The position numbers and the translations under genes are program-made. Below the pieces are notes generated by a model. That model made no database searches and had not been told where the DNA came from. It was given only the letters and a program-made list of their open reading frames with translations. Positions 42,911 to 51,534 of a stretch of DNA of 64,000 bases are shown piece after piece. Positions within the stretch are counted from its first letter, which is position 1. Every line of letters starts with the position of its first letter. The DNA lies in assembly GCA_018676675.1 (NCBI GenBank), contig JABHEG010000200.1:33127-97126 (forward strand), given 5' to 3'. This DNA comes from Lentisphaerota bacterium (lineage in GTDB: Bacteria > Verrucomicrobiota > Lentisphaeria > Oligosphaerales > JABHEG01).

Positions 42911-44287
42911 CTACCGCGGCATCTTGAGCGGGGTGAACTCGAGAACCCAGGCATGCTCACACGGCCTCGACTCTGACGGCATGGTGACCACTGCGGCATC
43001 GCCCGTCATCGACCACTCCAACGGGCGCTCACAGCCCAGCATCCGGACGTCACTTCCCGGAGCCGGCCTCAACGCGCTCAGAGCGATCGTTGCGGGCGGC
43101 TCGTCCATCCCCTCCTCTGCCAGCACGATCGCGTTGACGACCTTATCTCTACGGGTGAAACAGATGTTGCCCTCCTTGTAGGGCGCAACCGCCCGGGTGC
43201 CATGAATGGCCCGGGCATTCACGGCCATCCAGTCAGCAATCTCATTCATCCGCAAGATGGCGTCTGGAGCAAAGCGACCGTCCGGATCGGGACCGATGTT
43301 GAGGAGGAAATTTCCGCCCTTGGCCACAATATCCACGAGCATGTGGATGAGCTCACGGGTGGGTTTGTACTGATCGCCGGGCCGATAGGCCCAGCCATTG
43401 CCCATCGTCAGGCAGGACTCCCACGTCTGCCCCAGTGGTTCGGCGGGGATCTTCTGCTCGGGGGTGAGGATGTTCTCGTAAGCCCCTCCGACCGTACGGT
43501 CCACCATGATCAGCCCCGGCTGGTGACGCCGCGCCATGGCCGCCATGTCAGCCATGCGGATGTCCTGCTTGGGTGGTCGAACCTGCCCGCCATCAAGCCA
43601 GAGCGCATCGATGTGTCCGTATCCGGTCATCAGCTCCTCAACTTGACCGTGCACCAACGCGATGAACTCCTCCCAGATCCGCGGGCGCTCAGCGATATCG
43701 TAGTTGACATTCCGGTCTGGATACGGGAAGTCACGACACCAGTAGTGGGGGCAGTGCCAGTCGGACTTTGAGAAGTAACAGCTGATGCCGAAATCCCGGG
43801 CGCGAAAGGCGTCGAACACCTCCCGAGTGATGTTTGCCCGGGGATTCGTGTGGAACGGACAGTCCGTATACGTGCTCCGATAGTTGGTTGTCCGGGTGTC
43901 GAACATGCAGAAGCCATCGTGGTGTTTTGTCGTGAAAGCGACGTACTTCATGCCAGCACGTTCAGCCAATTCAGCCCAGCGTTCAGGCTCGAAGCCCTGC
44001 GGATTGAACGTCTCATTCAGTTTCCAGTAGTCCTGACGGAAACGGGCCAGGTCTTTGCCGCGCTCAGTCCAGGCCGGAAGACCATCCGGGCGGGCCCACG
44101 TATCCGCTTCGACCAGTGGCCAGGACTCGATGCACCCCCACTGACAGTAGGGTCCCCAGTGCATGAACAGCCCGAACTTCAGATTCTCAAACCAGTTCAG
44201 ACGGTCCTGCAACCACGCCGGTTGCCCGTCGGCCGTTCCAGTCCCCGGTTCGTACGAAGCCATGATGTCTTTGCGGACGTCACTCAT
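42911..44287 (-). CDS. Alpha-L-fucosidase, GH29
   Basis: 'LKFGLFMHWGPYCQWGCIESWP', 'AELAERAGMKYVAFTTKHHDGFCMFDTRTTNY', 'GHIDALWLDGGQV', 'GGNFLLNIGPDPDGRFAP'. Confidence 0.92.
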   Translation of the reverse strand: MSDVRKDIMASYEPGTGTADGQPAWLQDRLNWFENLKFGLFMHWGPYCQWGCIESWPLVEADTWARPDGLPAWTERGKDLARFRQDYWKLNETFNPQGFEPERWAELAERAGMKYVAFTTKHHDGFCMFDTRTTNYRSTYTDCPFHTNPRANITREVFDAFRARDFGISCYFSKSDWHCPHYWCRDFPYPDRNVNYDIAERPRIWEEFIALVHGQVEELMTGYGHIDALWLDGGQVRPPKQDIRMADMAAMARRHQPGLIMVDRTVGGAYENILTPEQKIPAEPLGQTWESCLTMGNGWAYRPGDQYKPTRELIHMLVDIVAKGGNFLLNIGPDPDGRFAPDAILRMNEIADWMAVNARAIHGTRAVAPYKEGNICFTRRDKVVNAIVLAEEGMDEPPATIALSALRPAPGSDVRMLGCERPLEWSMTGDAAVVTMPSESRPCEHAWVLEFTPLKMPR

Positions 44288-44330
44288 CTCGGAAATGACC
44301 TTTCTGTAGTCGGATGCCTTGGTCTCTGGG

Positions 44331-45695
44331 CTAGCGGTTCTCGAAGATCCCTCCGGCCTTGCTTCGCCCGTTCTGCCAAAGGTCGTATTCGGGATCTGCG
44401 TGTTCTGTGAAAAAGCTCCGCAACCGGGCGATCAGCTCGGCCCGAATTTCCGCCTGTCCCATCTCCTCAACGAGGTTGTGGGATTCGCCGGGATCGCTCA
44501 CCAGATCGTACAGTTCATGCGGGCCACTCGGGTGCCGTTGGACGAGTTTCCACTGAGGCGTCTGCACGGACCGGACGTTCTCGTATTCATGGAACGTGAT
44601 CTCTTCCCCCCAATCAACGACCTGCCCCAGCAGAGATCCGGCGTAGCTCCTCCCCGGCAAGGGGAGGCTCTGCAGCTTCCCCTCGCCGAGACCGAGATAG
44701 TCCATCATCGAGGGGAAGAAATCGTAGTGATTGGTCACAGTCCCGATCGCTCTTCCGGCGGGGATCCGGGCAGGATGGCGGAAGATGAGCGGCACGCGCA
44801 GATTCTCCTGGAAGACGTGGAGCGGTCTGGAATGATCGCCCATTCCCCACATGCCATGGTGCCCTGCACAGAGACCGTGATCAGCCGTGAAAACAACAAG
44901 CGTATCGCGCTCCAGTTCGTTCCGCCGCAGGCAGTCCAGAATCGCCCCAACGCCGTCGTCCACCCCACTGACGGCACACGCATAGCTGCGCATGGCCGTC
45001 AGATTCCCGATGCAATCCTGGTTCTGTTTGAGCCAGGGATGAGTGCCTTCGCGCGGGAAGCAAGCGAGGTCTTTGTTCGCATAGTGCGCCGTGTGACGGT
45101 TGCGGTGGCCGGTCCGCATATCATGGTCGAGTCCATAGGGACCATTGTAACCAACGTAGAGGAAAAACGGTCCTTCTCGGGGTTGCTCAATGAAATCGAG
45201 CGCATGTTGCGTAATGGCTTCCAGGTAGTACCGAGGCTCCTTGTAGACCTGCCCCTGCCAAATGGCATCGGCATCATGGAAACTGGATGTGTGTCCCTGG
45301 GGTTTGGCAAACCAATAGCCGAAACCAAGCTGAGGCTTCAGGCTATCCCCAAGGTGCCACTTCCCGCTCATGCCGCAGTCGAAGCCTGCATCTGCGCAGA
45401 TTTGGGGCAAGTTGGCGAATTCTGCAATCGTGCAGTAGGCACCCGGCCCCATCTGGGCATTCGGGTCCTCCCGGCCGAGCCAGCTGTGTACGCCATGCTG
45501 CGATGGCATCAGGCCGGTCATGAGCGTTGCCCGGTTGGGAGAGCACACCGGATTCGTGCAAAACGCATTGGTGAACCGAGTGCCATCGGCCGCCAGACGA
45601 TCGACATGTGGGGTCAGAATCTCCCGGTTGCCGTAACATCCCAGCGTCCACGGGCTCTGATTGTCTGTGACGATGAAGACGATGTTGGTGCTCAC
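44331..45695 (-). CDS. Sulfatase
   Basis: Probable GTG start near 45695 ('VSTNIVFIVTDNQSPWTLGCYGN'); signature 'CSPNRATLMTG'; 'VFTADHGLCAGHHGMWGMG'; C-terminal 'ELYDLVSDPGESHNL'. Confidence 0.92.
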   Translation of the reverse strand: MSTNIVFIVTDNQSPWTLGCYGNREILTPHVDRLAADGTRFTNAFCTNPVCSPNRATLMTGLMPSQHGVHSWLGREDPNAQMGPGAYCTIAEFANLPQICADAGFDCGMSGKWHLGDSLKPQLGFGYWFAKPQGHTSSFHDADAIWQGQVYKEPRYYLEAITQHALDFIEQPREGPFFLYVGYNGPYGLDHDMRTGHRNRHTAHYANKDLACFPREGTHPWLKQNQDCIGNLTAMRSYACAVSGVDDGVGAILDCLRRNELERDTLVVFTADHGLCAGHHGMWGMGDHSRPLHVFQENLRVPLIFRHPARIPAGRAIGTVTNHYDFFPSMMDYLGLGEGKLQSLPLPGRSYAGSLLGQVVDWGEEITFHEYENVRSVQTPQWKLVQRHPSGPHELYDLVSDPGESHNLVEEMGQAEIRAELIARLRSFFTEHADPEYDLWQNGRSKAGGIFENR

Positions 45696-45915
45696 CGGAA
45701 GACCTCCTTCGCAGTTCTCGGGCCGGACTGGTGTAGCATGATGCCCCGTTGTCCTCTGTCCAGCCGGGAGGCCGGCGAACCGCGACCATTCCTGGCCCGC
45801 CACGCCCACGATACGCGCTTCCCCATGGGGCGCAGGTACTAGGGGGGGAAGTCAACTCTTTGGGGGGCATGTTGCTGGACAGAAAGGTAGCGCCAACGCG
45901 TAGAGGGCAGAAGCA

Positions 45916-45939
45916 GAAAAAGCCCGCTTCAAGCGGGCT
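45916..45939 (-). terminator. Rho-independent terminator (minus strand)
   Basis: Minus strand reads AGCCCGC-TTGAA-GCGGGCT followed by T-rich TTTTTCTGC: 7-bp GC stem, 5-nt loop, U-tract. Confidence 0.7.
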
Positions 45940-46050
45940 CAGAGGGTGACGGAAGGCAACGGGCTGTGGGCAGAAAGGTAGCGCCACAGCCGAGGGGAAA
46001 AAGGAACCTGCCGCGGCTCACCGAATGCCGCGGTCCCCACCTGTCGCGCA

Positions 46051-46203
46051 TCAGAGGAACGGCAAGGCCGTCCCAATCAGTGCGGCTAGACCGAAGATCA
46101 CAAGGACCCCCAGAACCAGGACTTTCCGTCCGCTCTCCATGTCCTGCCGAACCCGCTCCTGCGCCATGCGCTCGAAGGGGTCGTGGATACGATGCTCATT
46201 CAT
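46051..46203 (-). CDS. Small single-TM protein (50 aa)
   Basis: Read from sequence (below the ORF-track cutoff): MNEHRIHDPFERMAQERVRQDMESGRKVLVLGVLVIFGLAALIGTALPFL*; followed downstream by a minus-strand terminator. Confidence 0.5.
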   Translation of the reverse strand: MNEHRIHDPFERMAQERVRQDMESGRKVLVLGVLVIFGLAALIGTALPFL

Positions 46204-46403
46204 GTCTCACTCCCATCTTCTTCTCAATCGCGAGCCCGCCAGCTCGCATCCGTCTTCTGGATGACACCCCTAACTGCAGAAAGTGTGCCAATCGGTTGGC
46301 CGAGGGGGGAGTCGCAGATGTGACACAACCCTTCGCAACACTGCGAGGGGCGTTCTCATCAACGCGAAAACAAGGAAAGTACGGGCCGGCACCGAGATCG
46401 CGG

Positions 46404-46511
46404 GGGTAGGGCCAATGCTATCAACTTTCTCCTGCCACTGCGCTGGCGGAGAGGTCGCCGGATGGCACCGCCTCCCACATTGTCTGCTCTGTTAACGTGG
46501 GAGGGGTTGCC
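46404..46511 (-). repeat. REP-like copy, long version, inverted
   Basis: Reverse complement shares the 31-nt core (46451-46481) and closely similar flanks with 19321-19412 (...CGCCAGNGCAGTGGCA..AGTTGATNGCAT.GG..). Confidence 0.8.
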
Positions 46512-46565
46512 ACGCCGCGACCCCATCTCCGCGAGAGTCAATCGCATTGGGGGGGGGGAGGCCGT

Positions 46566-49500
46566 TCAGTCTTTGGCTTCCAGAGCCTGCAGTGTGGCTG
46601 ACCGGTCCGCCTGCGCCTCCTTGCGGGGTTGCCATGCTGTCAAGGCCTGCGTAGCAGTCCTCCGAGCTCGCTGGAATTCCGGTAGACGATGCGGTCGCTG
46701 CCCGATGGCCGCCATCCCATCGACGTGCTCGCGCTCACGCTCGGGCAGTTCGCGCATTACTTCCAGCAGCACGGCGAGCCGCTTGGCGTCGCTTTCACTG
46801 CGGATGCGCTGGACCACGGTCGAGGCATCGGTCTCCGGGCGACGGAACATGGCAAGCGCGTAGACCTCACTGCTGCCGAACACCCCAAAGGCAGCGACGA
46901 TCTTGCACTTTAGCGCGTCGACCCCTGCGGCGAGGACCTCTCCAGAACGAGCCTGGGCGGCCTCCCGAGCCTGAGCCGACGAGGAATGGTCCGGGCTGGA
47001 TGATTTGAGGACGATATCGTCCAGGTAAAGCGCCCCAAAGCTCTTGGCCGGGTCACTCGGCACGGTCATCGACAAGCCGCTGAAGATGACCGGGGCAGGC
47101 TGGGGCAGATCCAGGATGTCCCGATCGTCCATCGCGAGCCTGCAATGCCCATCGCCTGTGACCGTGATACCAACGCGATGTGCGTCGGTATCAGCAGGGC
47201 CGACCATTCTCCTCACGCCAGGCCCCAATTGCCGACCGTGCCTGGTCGCTGCTTCCCAGACCCAGTCCCGCTGCGGATCGACCTTCAGCATGAAGGTGAG
47301 CTCCCCCTTCAGATAGCTGTGAGTGAGGCCATGCTCACTCCAGTTCAGGCCTTGCCCCAACTCCACTTCCAGAACACCGACCCCCTTTTCCGCGAGCTGT
47401 TCGAGCTGAAACGTGAACGTCAGTTGGCCCTCCCGGACGTCAGGCAGGTTGAGGTACTTGAAGAGACGCGGCTTCCCCCTCCAGCTTGCCTCGTTCCCTC
47501 CCAGGCGCAGGCGGCCCTCCGCCAAGGCAGCGTAGTGCGACACGTAGTCCCACCCGGGATTGAGCCAGTCATCAAAACTGTCGGCAAACAGCACATCGCC
47601 ATCCGGTTGCTGGTTGTCGATGAGGAACACCTGGGTCTCGTATGGGAAGTCAAGTCGTGCCTCGAGCACGCCGCCCTCAAGTGTGGTGTGCCGGTTGTAG
47701 ATCCCCTCATAGGCATGCGAGCCAGGCGTGAAACCGATGATGCCGGGGTCAAACGTTACGGTGGTCTCCAGAGGGGGCTTGCTCCAGGACTGGAGAACAA
47801 GACACATCTTCCTGTCCCCTGCGCGGGTCAGCAGTAAGCCCTTGACCAGGTCACTCTCCACGCTGAATGCCCGTTCGTCTCCCCAGTAGAGCCAGGTCCT
47901 GGTGCGGTCCGAACCGTAGCCGAAAGCGGCCAATGTCTTGTTCCACGGCCCGAATTGGCGCACGCCGCCGGAGATGATCTGATGCACGGTACGCATCCCC
48001 CACGAGCGGCGCTGTCGCTCGGTTTTCTCATCGCCCAGCCCCCACGCATCGTGAGGAAGCGACGACTGGAACAGATCGTGCACCAGGTATGGGTAGTTGC
48101 CCACTTGGCGACCGGTGGAGGTGGCCCGCAGGTAGGCTGGACTGAACGGCTCACCCGGGGTGTAGTGCTCCGGGTGCGTCTTGGCGTAGATGCTCTGGCT
48201 GAGTTCCATGTCATAGCTGCAGGTTGCCCAGGAGAAGAAGGGCAGGATGTTGGCATTGGTCATGTGAACAACGAACTCCAAAGGGCGGGCAACGCCCTGC
48301 CGGCGCCAGGCATGCATCAGGTTCCAAGTGCGTCTGTGGTACTCACGCATGTTCCAGTAGAGGCGAGCCGGCTGCACGTTGCCGTCGGCAGTCTCGTAGG
48401 CGGCGCTGGTCCAGGGATTGGTCACCAACCTCGGGTAGGTATTGTCCCAATAGATGGACACGCCCCGCTTCCACCATTCCTCCATCAGGGACAGCGCGTA
48501 GTCCTGGTAGGATCGGCAGTAGTTGACTGGAGCATTCGGGTTGATTTCGCGTCCTCCGGTCCGCCGGTAGACGTCCACGTCAGCGTAACGCTTGTCAGCC
48601 AGGCGACCGTGGCTCCACTCATCCTGGAAGACGTGGTACTCGGGAATGAACGGCAACACCGCCATTTCCTCGAAGTAAACGGGATCAGGACAGTCAGCAG
48701 GCTTTGATCGCCTGGTAAAGATGCCGATATCCTTGCGCCACTCCCTGATGCCGTGCACAGGCGGCGGGTCGTACTGCTCCACAAATGCGTCGAAGAAGGC
48801 CGCGTCAACCGGTCTGCCGGCCCGGGCCTCGATGACCTTATCAACGACCTCCCATCTGTTCATCCAGGGCGACTTCCAGGAGCATGACAGCCCCCCCCAC
48901 GGATGAACGGGCAGACCGACGGAGGGCAGTGTGTCTCCCTTCCTGGCGACATCCTCAGGCAAGGGTTTGGTCGGTGAAGCCTGGAGACCGAAGACCATCT
49001 CACTGGTGCGGTTGATCACTCCAGGCACGTTCACGAGATCGATCCGCAGGGTCACGACCCCGTCTTTACGGGTGATGGACTGCAGCCCTTCGCTGTGGTT
49101 CTTTGCCGTAAGCCAGCCCTTGTCGTTCTCAGCAAACCAGCAGAGCCCCCGTTCTGCGCCACCCAGCCAGATGTAACTGGTGAAGGCGTTGAGCCAGGCG
49201 GGACTGCGAACAGTCTGTCGACTGTCCCAAACGACACCGGCGCCGGGAGGGATCAGTCCGGTGTATCCCATTCGAGGACCATGCCCTACCTCCTGCATCA
49301 GCTCTGCCATCGTTTCCTTGAACGGGATCTCGAGGGAAAGGCGCCGCAGCCCAACAGCATCATCGACGGGGATCAGTCGCAAGCGTACCTGCATCATCCC
49401 GTCCACGTCGATGGTGGACGTGGTTTCCGTCCGAATGGCCCTGCACCGGGTCTCTGCACGAAAGGTCGCCTTGCTCGGGCTCGTGCTGGCCAGTGCCACG

Positions 49501-51395
49501 GAGCCCTCCCACCGCAGTTCCCGTCCCTGTTCATCCAGAGCAACCAGGCGAACCGGGGCGGCAAGAATCTCCCTGGTCAAGCTCCTGACGCTGTCCCAGA
49601 GCCCAAACGCATTCATGCTGTACTCACGGCAGACCACCTCAACGGTCTCTGCTGTGGCTCTGACAGGCTCGAAGGGAGGAAAGACCTCGTCTGTGATGCC
49701 CGATGCGCTGTCTTCCCAGGGGAAGCACTGTCGCTTGAATGGAAGCCCGGGTGTTTCCCGGTCGCCGACCCGTACCGAAATGCGGTACTCACCATCCAGC
49801 GGGGGAAGCTCAAACCGCTGGTAGCCGGAGCTGAATCCGGCTTCCTGCTTAACCACCGCGATCCCTGCAACGTCCCTGATCAGCAGGGCCACCGGGGCGG
49901 ACAGGTCGGAGTCACCCGTCGAGGTGATCTGCGCGTAGAGTGTGCGCGAACTGGGCAAATGCCAGAATGCCAGGTCTGCCACCTTCCGACAGGGCGGAAC
50001 GACCTTGTCAGGATCGACGTAACGCCAATAGGTGTTGGCGGCCTCCGTTTCGGTCAAGCCGCTGTCGTAGATGTACACCTCATCGATGTCGCCAAACGCC
50101 TTTGGGCTGAAGGCTAACGAGCGCAGGCCAGGGCCGGCAAAGTCGGCCTTCATGGCCCCCGCTTTGCGACCATTCACGTACCATGACACGGTCCCATGGG
50201 CCCAAGTTATCACGTAGTGGTACCACTGCCCCGAATAGACCTCCGTGCCCAACGCATCGCGTGCGGCCCGAAGTTGTCGCCGGCCGTTCCCCACATCCTC
50301 GTAGTAATACAGAGTGACCGGCCTCAGGCCACGGGAGCTGTTCCAAAAGTAGAAGGTGAACAAGTTGGTGCTGACGATGGTGCGATTCCGGTCCATCAGA
50401 TTGCAGTAGCCCCGGGGGCGGCTCCAGAACTCAATGGTCCCCTCCTCGGCCGACACCAGAGGGCCGCTGATGGTCAGTGGCCCGGTGAACGCCCGACCGC
50501 AGACGCCGTCAACAGAGTCGCTGTCGCCGACCACCTTGATGCCCTTGACGTTGGAGGCGGGGTGGGTTCCCTGACTGAAATCGATACACAGAACGGGGCG
50601 ACGATCCGGCAGAAGGACCGTTTCCACAGGGCAAAGCCCTTCCTCAGCAACTCGGGCAATCCATGGGTTCCCGGGTTTCGGCCAGAACTTGGCTGTGGAG
50701 GCGTGGACGCGCGCTTCGTCAACCAGCCCGGCCAGGCCATCACCGATCAACAGTGGGACGGCGGCGGATTCCGCCTGGTCAGTGGACAGGCGAGCAGAAC
50801 CGGACGGAAGCAGCCTGCGCCCCACTTCGCAACCATCCGCAAAAAGCGCCAGCGCTTCGTTGCTGATGCCGGCCACATGCTGCCACTGCCCGACCTTGAC
50901 AGTGCCCGGGTCAGACAGCAGCTCTGACCGTTTCCCCTTCAGGTTGCTCACGGCCAGTCCAAGGCCCCCGTCCGCTGTGATGAAAAGCTCAAGTGTGTGC
51001 GCCGCCCCTCTATGAGCCTGGCGCCGCAGTACGTAGCTCCGTTCCCCCGGCAGTCTGTCGAGCCTCACCCACGCCTCGAGGGAAGCACTGTCCCCGGTAA
51101 ACACCGGCGCACCTTCCCACACGTAGGGTTCCGGACCACGCCAGGCCTTGCCGAAACGCCCCTCCTCAACCGCACCATCCGCTGATTCGAAGTGCTCGAG
51201 GAACCATGTCCCCTGATCGGCTTCATAGGGTTTCCAGAATGCAGTATCCACGGCAAAGACAGCCGGCGGAAGCAGCGCGAACACGCAGCAGAGAGCCACA
51301 GACAGGTAGAGATGCCTTCCGCAGCCTGTCATCCAGTGTGACTGGTCGTCGGTCAACAGGAAAGGGATCTTCGGACGGTGAAGACCAATGGGCAT
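46566..51395 (-). CDS. Very large secreted protein: LamG-like domains plus GH-like domain (DUF6067-like)
   Basis: ORF 46566..51620; likely start 51395 or the later Met preceding signal peptide 'HLYLSVALCCVFALLPPAVFA'; LamG-like 'TWFLEHFESADGAVEEGRFGKAWRG' and 'GTIEFWSRPRGY'; 'GPRMGYTGLIPPGAGVVWDSRQTVRSPAWLNAFTSYIWLGGAERGLCWFAENDKGW'. Confidence 0.7.
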   Translation of the reverse strand: MPIGLHRPKIPFLLTDDQSHWMTGCGRHLYLSVALCCVFALLPPAVFAVDTAFWKPYEADQGTWFLEHFESADGAVEEGRFGKAWRGPEPYVWEGAPVFTGDSASLEAWVRLDRLPGERSYVLRRQAHRGAAHTLELFITADGGLGLAVSNLKGKRSELLSDPGTVKVGQWQHVAGISNEALALFADGCEVGRRLLPSGSARLSTDQAESAAVPLLIGDGLAGLVDEARVHASTAKFWPKPGNPWIARVAEEGLCPVETVLLPDRRPVLCIDFSQGTHPASNVKGIKVVGDSDSVDGVCGRAFTGPLTISGPLVSAEEGTIEFWSRPRGYCNLMDRNRTIVSTNLFTFYFWNSSRGLRPVTLYYYEDVGNGRRQLRAARDALGTEVYSGQWYHYVITWAHGTVSWYVNGRKAGAMKADFAGPGLRSLAFSPKAFGDIDEVYIYDSGLTETEAANTYWRYVDPDKVVPPCRKVADLAFWHLPSSRTLYAQITSTGDSDLSAPVALLIRDVAGIAVVKQEAGFSSGYQRFELPPLDGEYRISVRVGDRETPGLPFKRQCFPWEDSASGITDEVFPPFEPVRATAETVEVVCREYSMNAFGLWDSVRSLTREILAAPVRLVALDEQGRELRWEGSVALASTSPSKATFRAETRCRAIRTETTSTIDVDGMMQVRLRLIPVDDAVGLRRLSLEIPFKETMAELMQEVGHGPRMGYTGLIPPGAGVVWDSRQTVRSPAWLNAFTSYIWLGGAERGLCWFAENDKGWLTAKNHSEGLQSITRKDGVVTLRIDLVNVPGVINRTSEMVFGLQASPTKPLPEDVARKGDTLPSVGLPVHPWGGLSCSWKSPWMNRWEVVDKVIEARAGRPVDAAFFDAFVEQYDPPPVHGIREWRKDIGIFTRRSKPADCPDPVYFEEMAVLPFIPEYHVFQDEWSHGRLADKRYADVDVYRRTGGREINPNAPVNYCRSYQDYALSLMEEWWKRGVSIYWDNTYPRLVTNPWTSAAYETADGNVQPARLYWNMREYHRRTWNLMHAWRRQGVARPLEFVVHMTNANILPFFSWATCSYDMELSQSIYAKTHPEHYTPGEPFSPAYLRATSTGRQVGNYPYLVHDLFQSSLPHDAWGLGDEKTERQRRSWGMRTVHQIISGGVRQFGPWNKTLAAFGYGSDRTRTWLYWGDERAFSVESDLVKGLLLTRAGDRKMCLVLQSWSKPPLETTVTFDPGIIGFTPGSHAYEGIYNRHTTLEGGVLEARLDFPYETQVFLIDNQQPDGDVLFADSFDDWLNPGWDYVSHYAALAEGRLRLGGNEASWRGKPRLFKYLNLPDVREGQLTFTFQLEQLAEKGVGVLEVELGQGLNWSEHGLTHSYLKGELTFMLKVDPQRDWVWEAATRHGRQLGPGVRRMVGPADTDAHRVGITVTGDGHCRLAMDDRDILDLPQPAPVIFSGLSMTVPSDPAKSFGALYLDDIVLKSSSPDHSSSAQAREAAQARSGEVLAAGVDALKCKIVAAFGVFGSSEVYALAMFRRPETDASTVVQRIRSESDAKRLAVLLEVMRELPEREREHVDGMAAIGQRPHRLPEFQRARRTATQALTAWQPRKEAQADRSATLQALEAKD

Positions 51396-51534
51396 GGTGG
51401 TTCCTTTGCCTGTGGCTGGGTCGCCTCGCAGTCGAGACGGAAGAGCTTGCAGTGCTTGTCGCCGCCGCGGCCGACCACCTTGGCGCGACACAAGCCCGCG
51501 GGAAGGCGGAGAACACGCCACACACAGATCACGT

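Noticed and set aside
44319-45842. 507-aa plus-strand ORF
   Set aside because: Antisense to a sulfatase with an intact signature motif.
46549-46558. G10 homopolymer as a phase-variation tract
   Set aside because: Lies just 3' of the 46566 CDS stop, outside any coding frame or promoter; more likely neutral or a sequencing weak spot.
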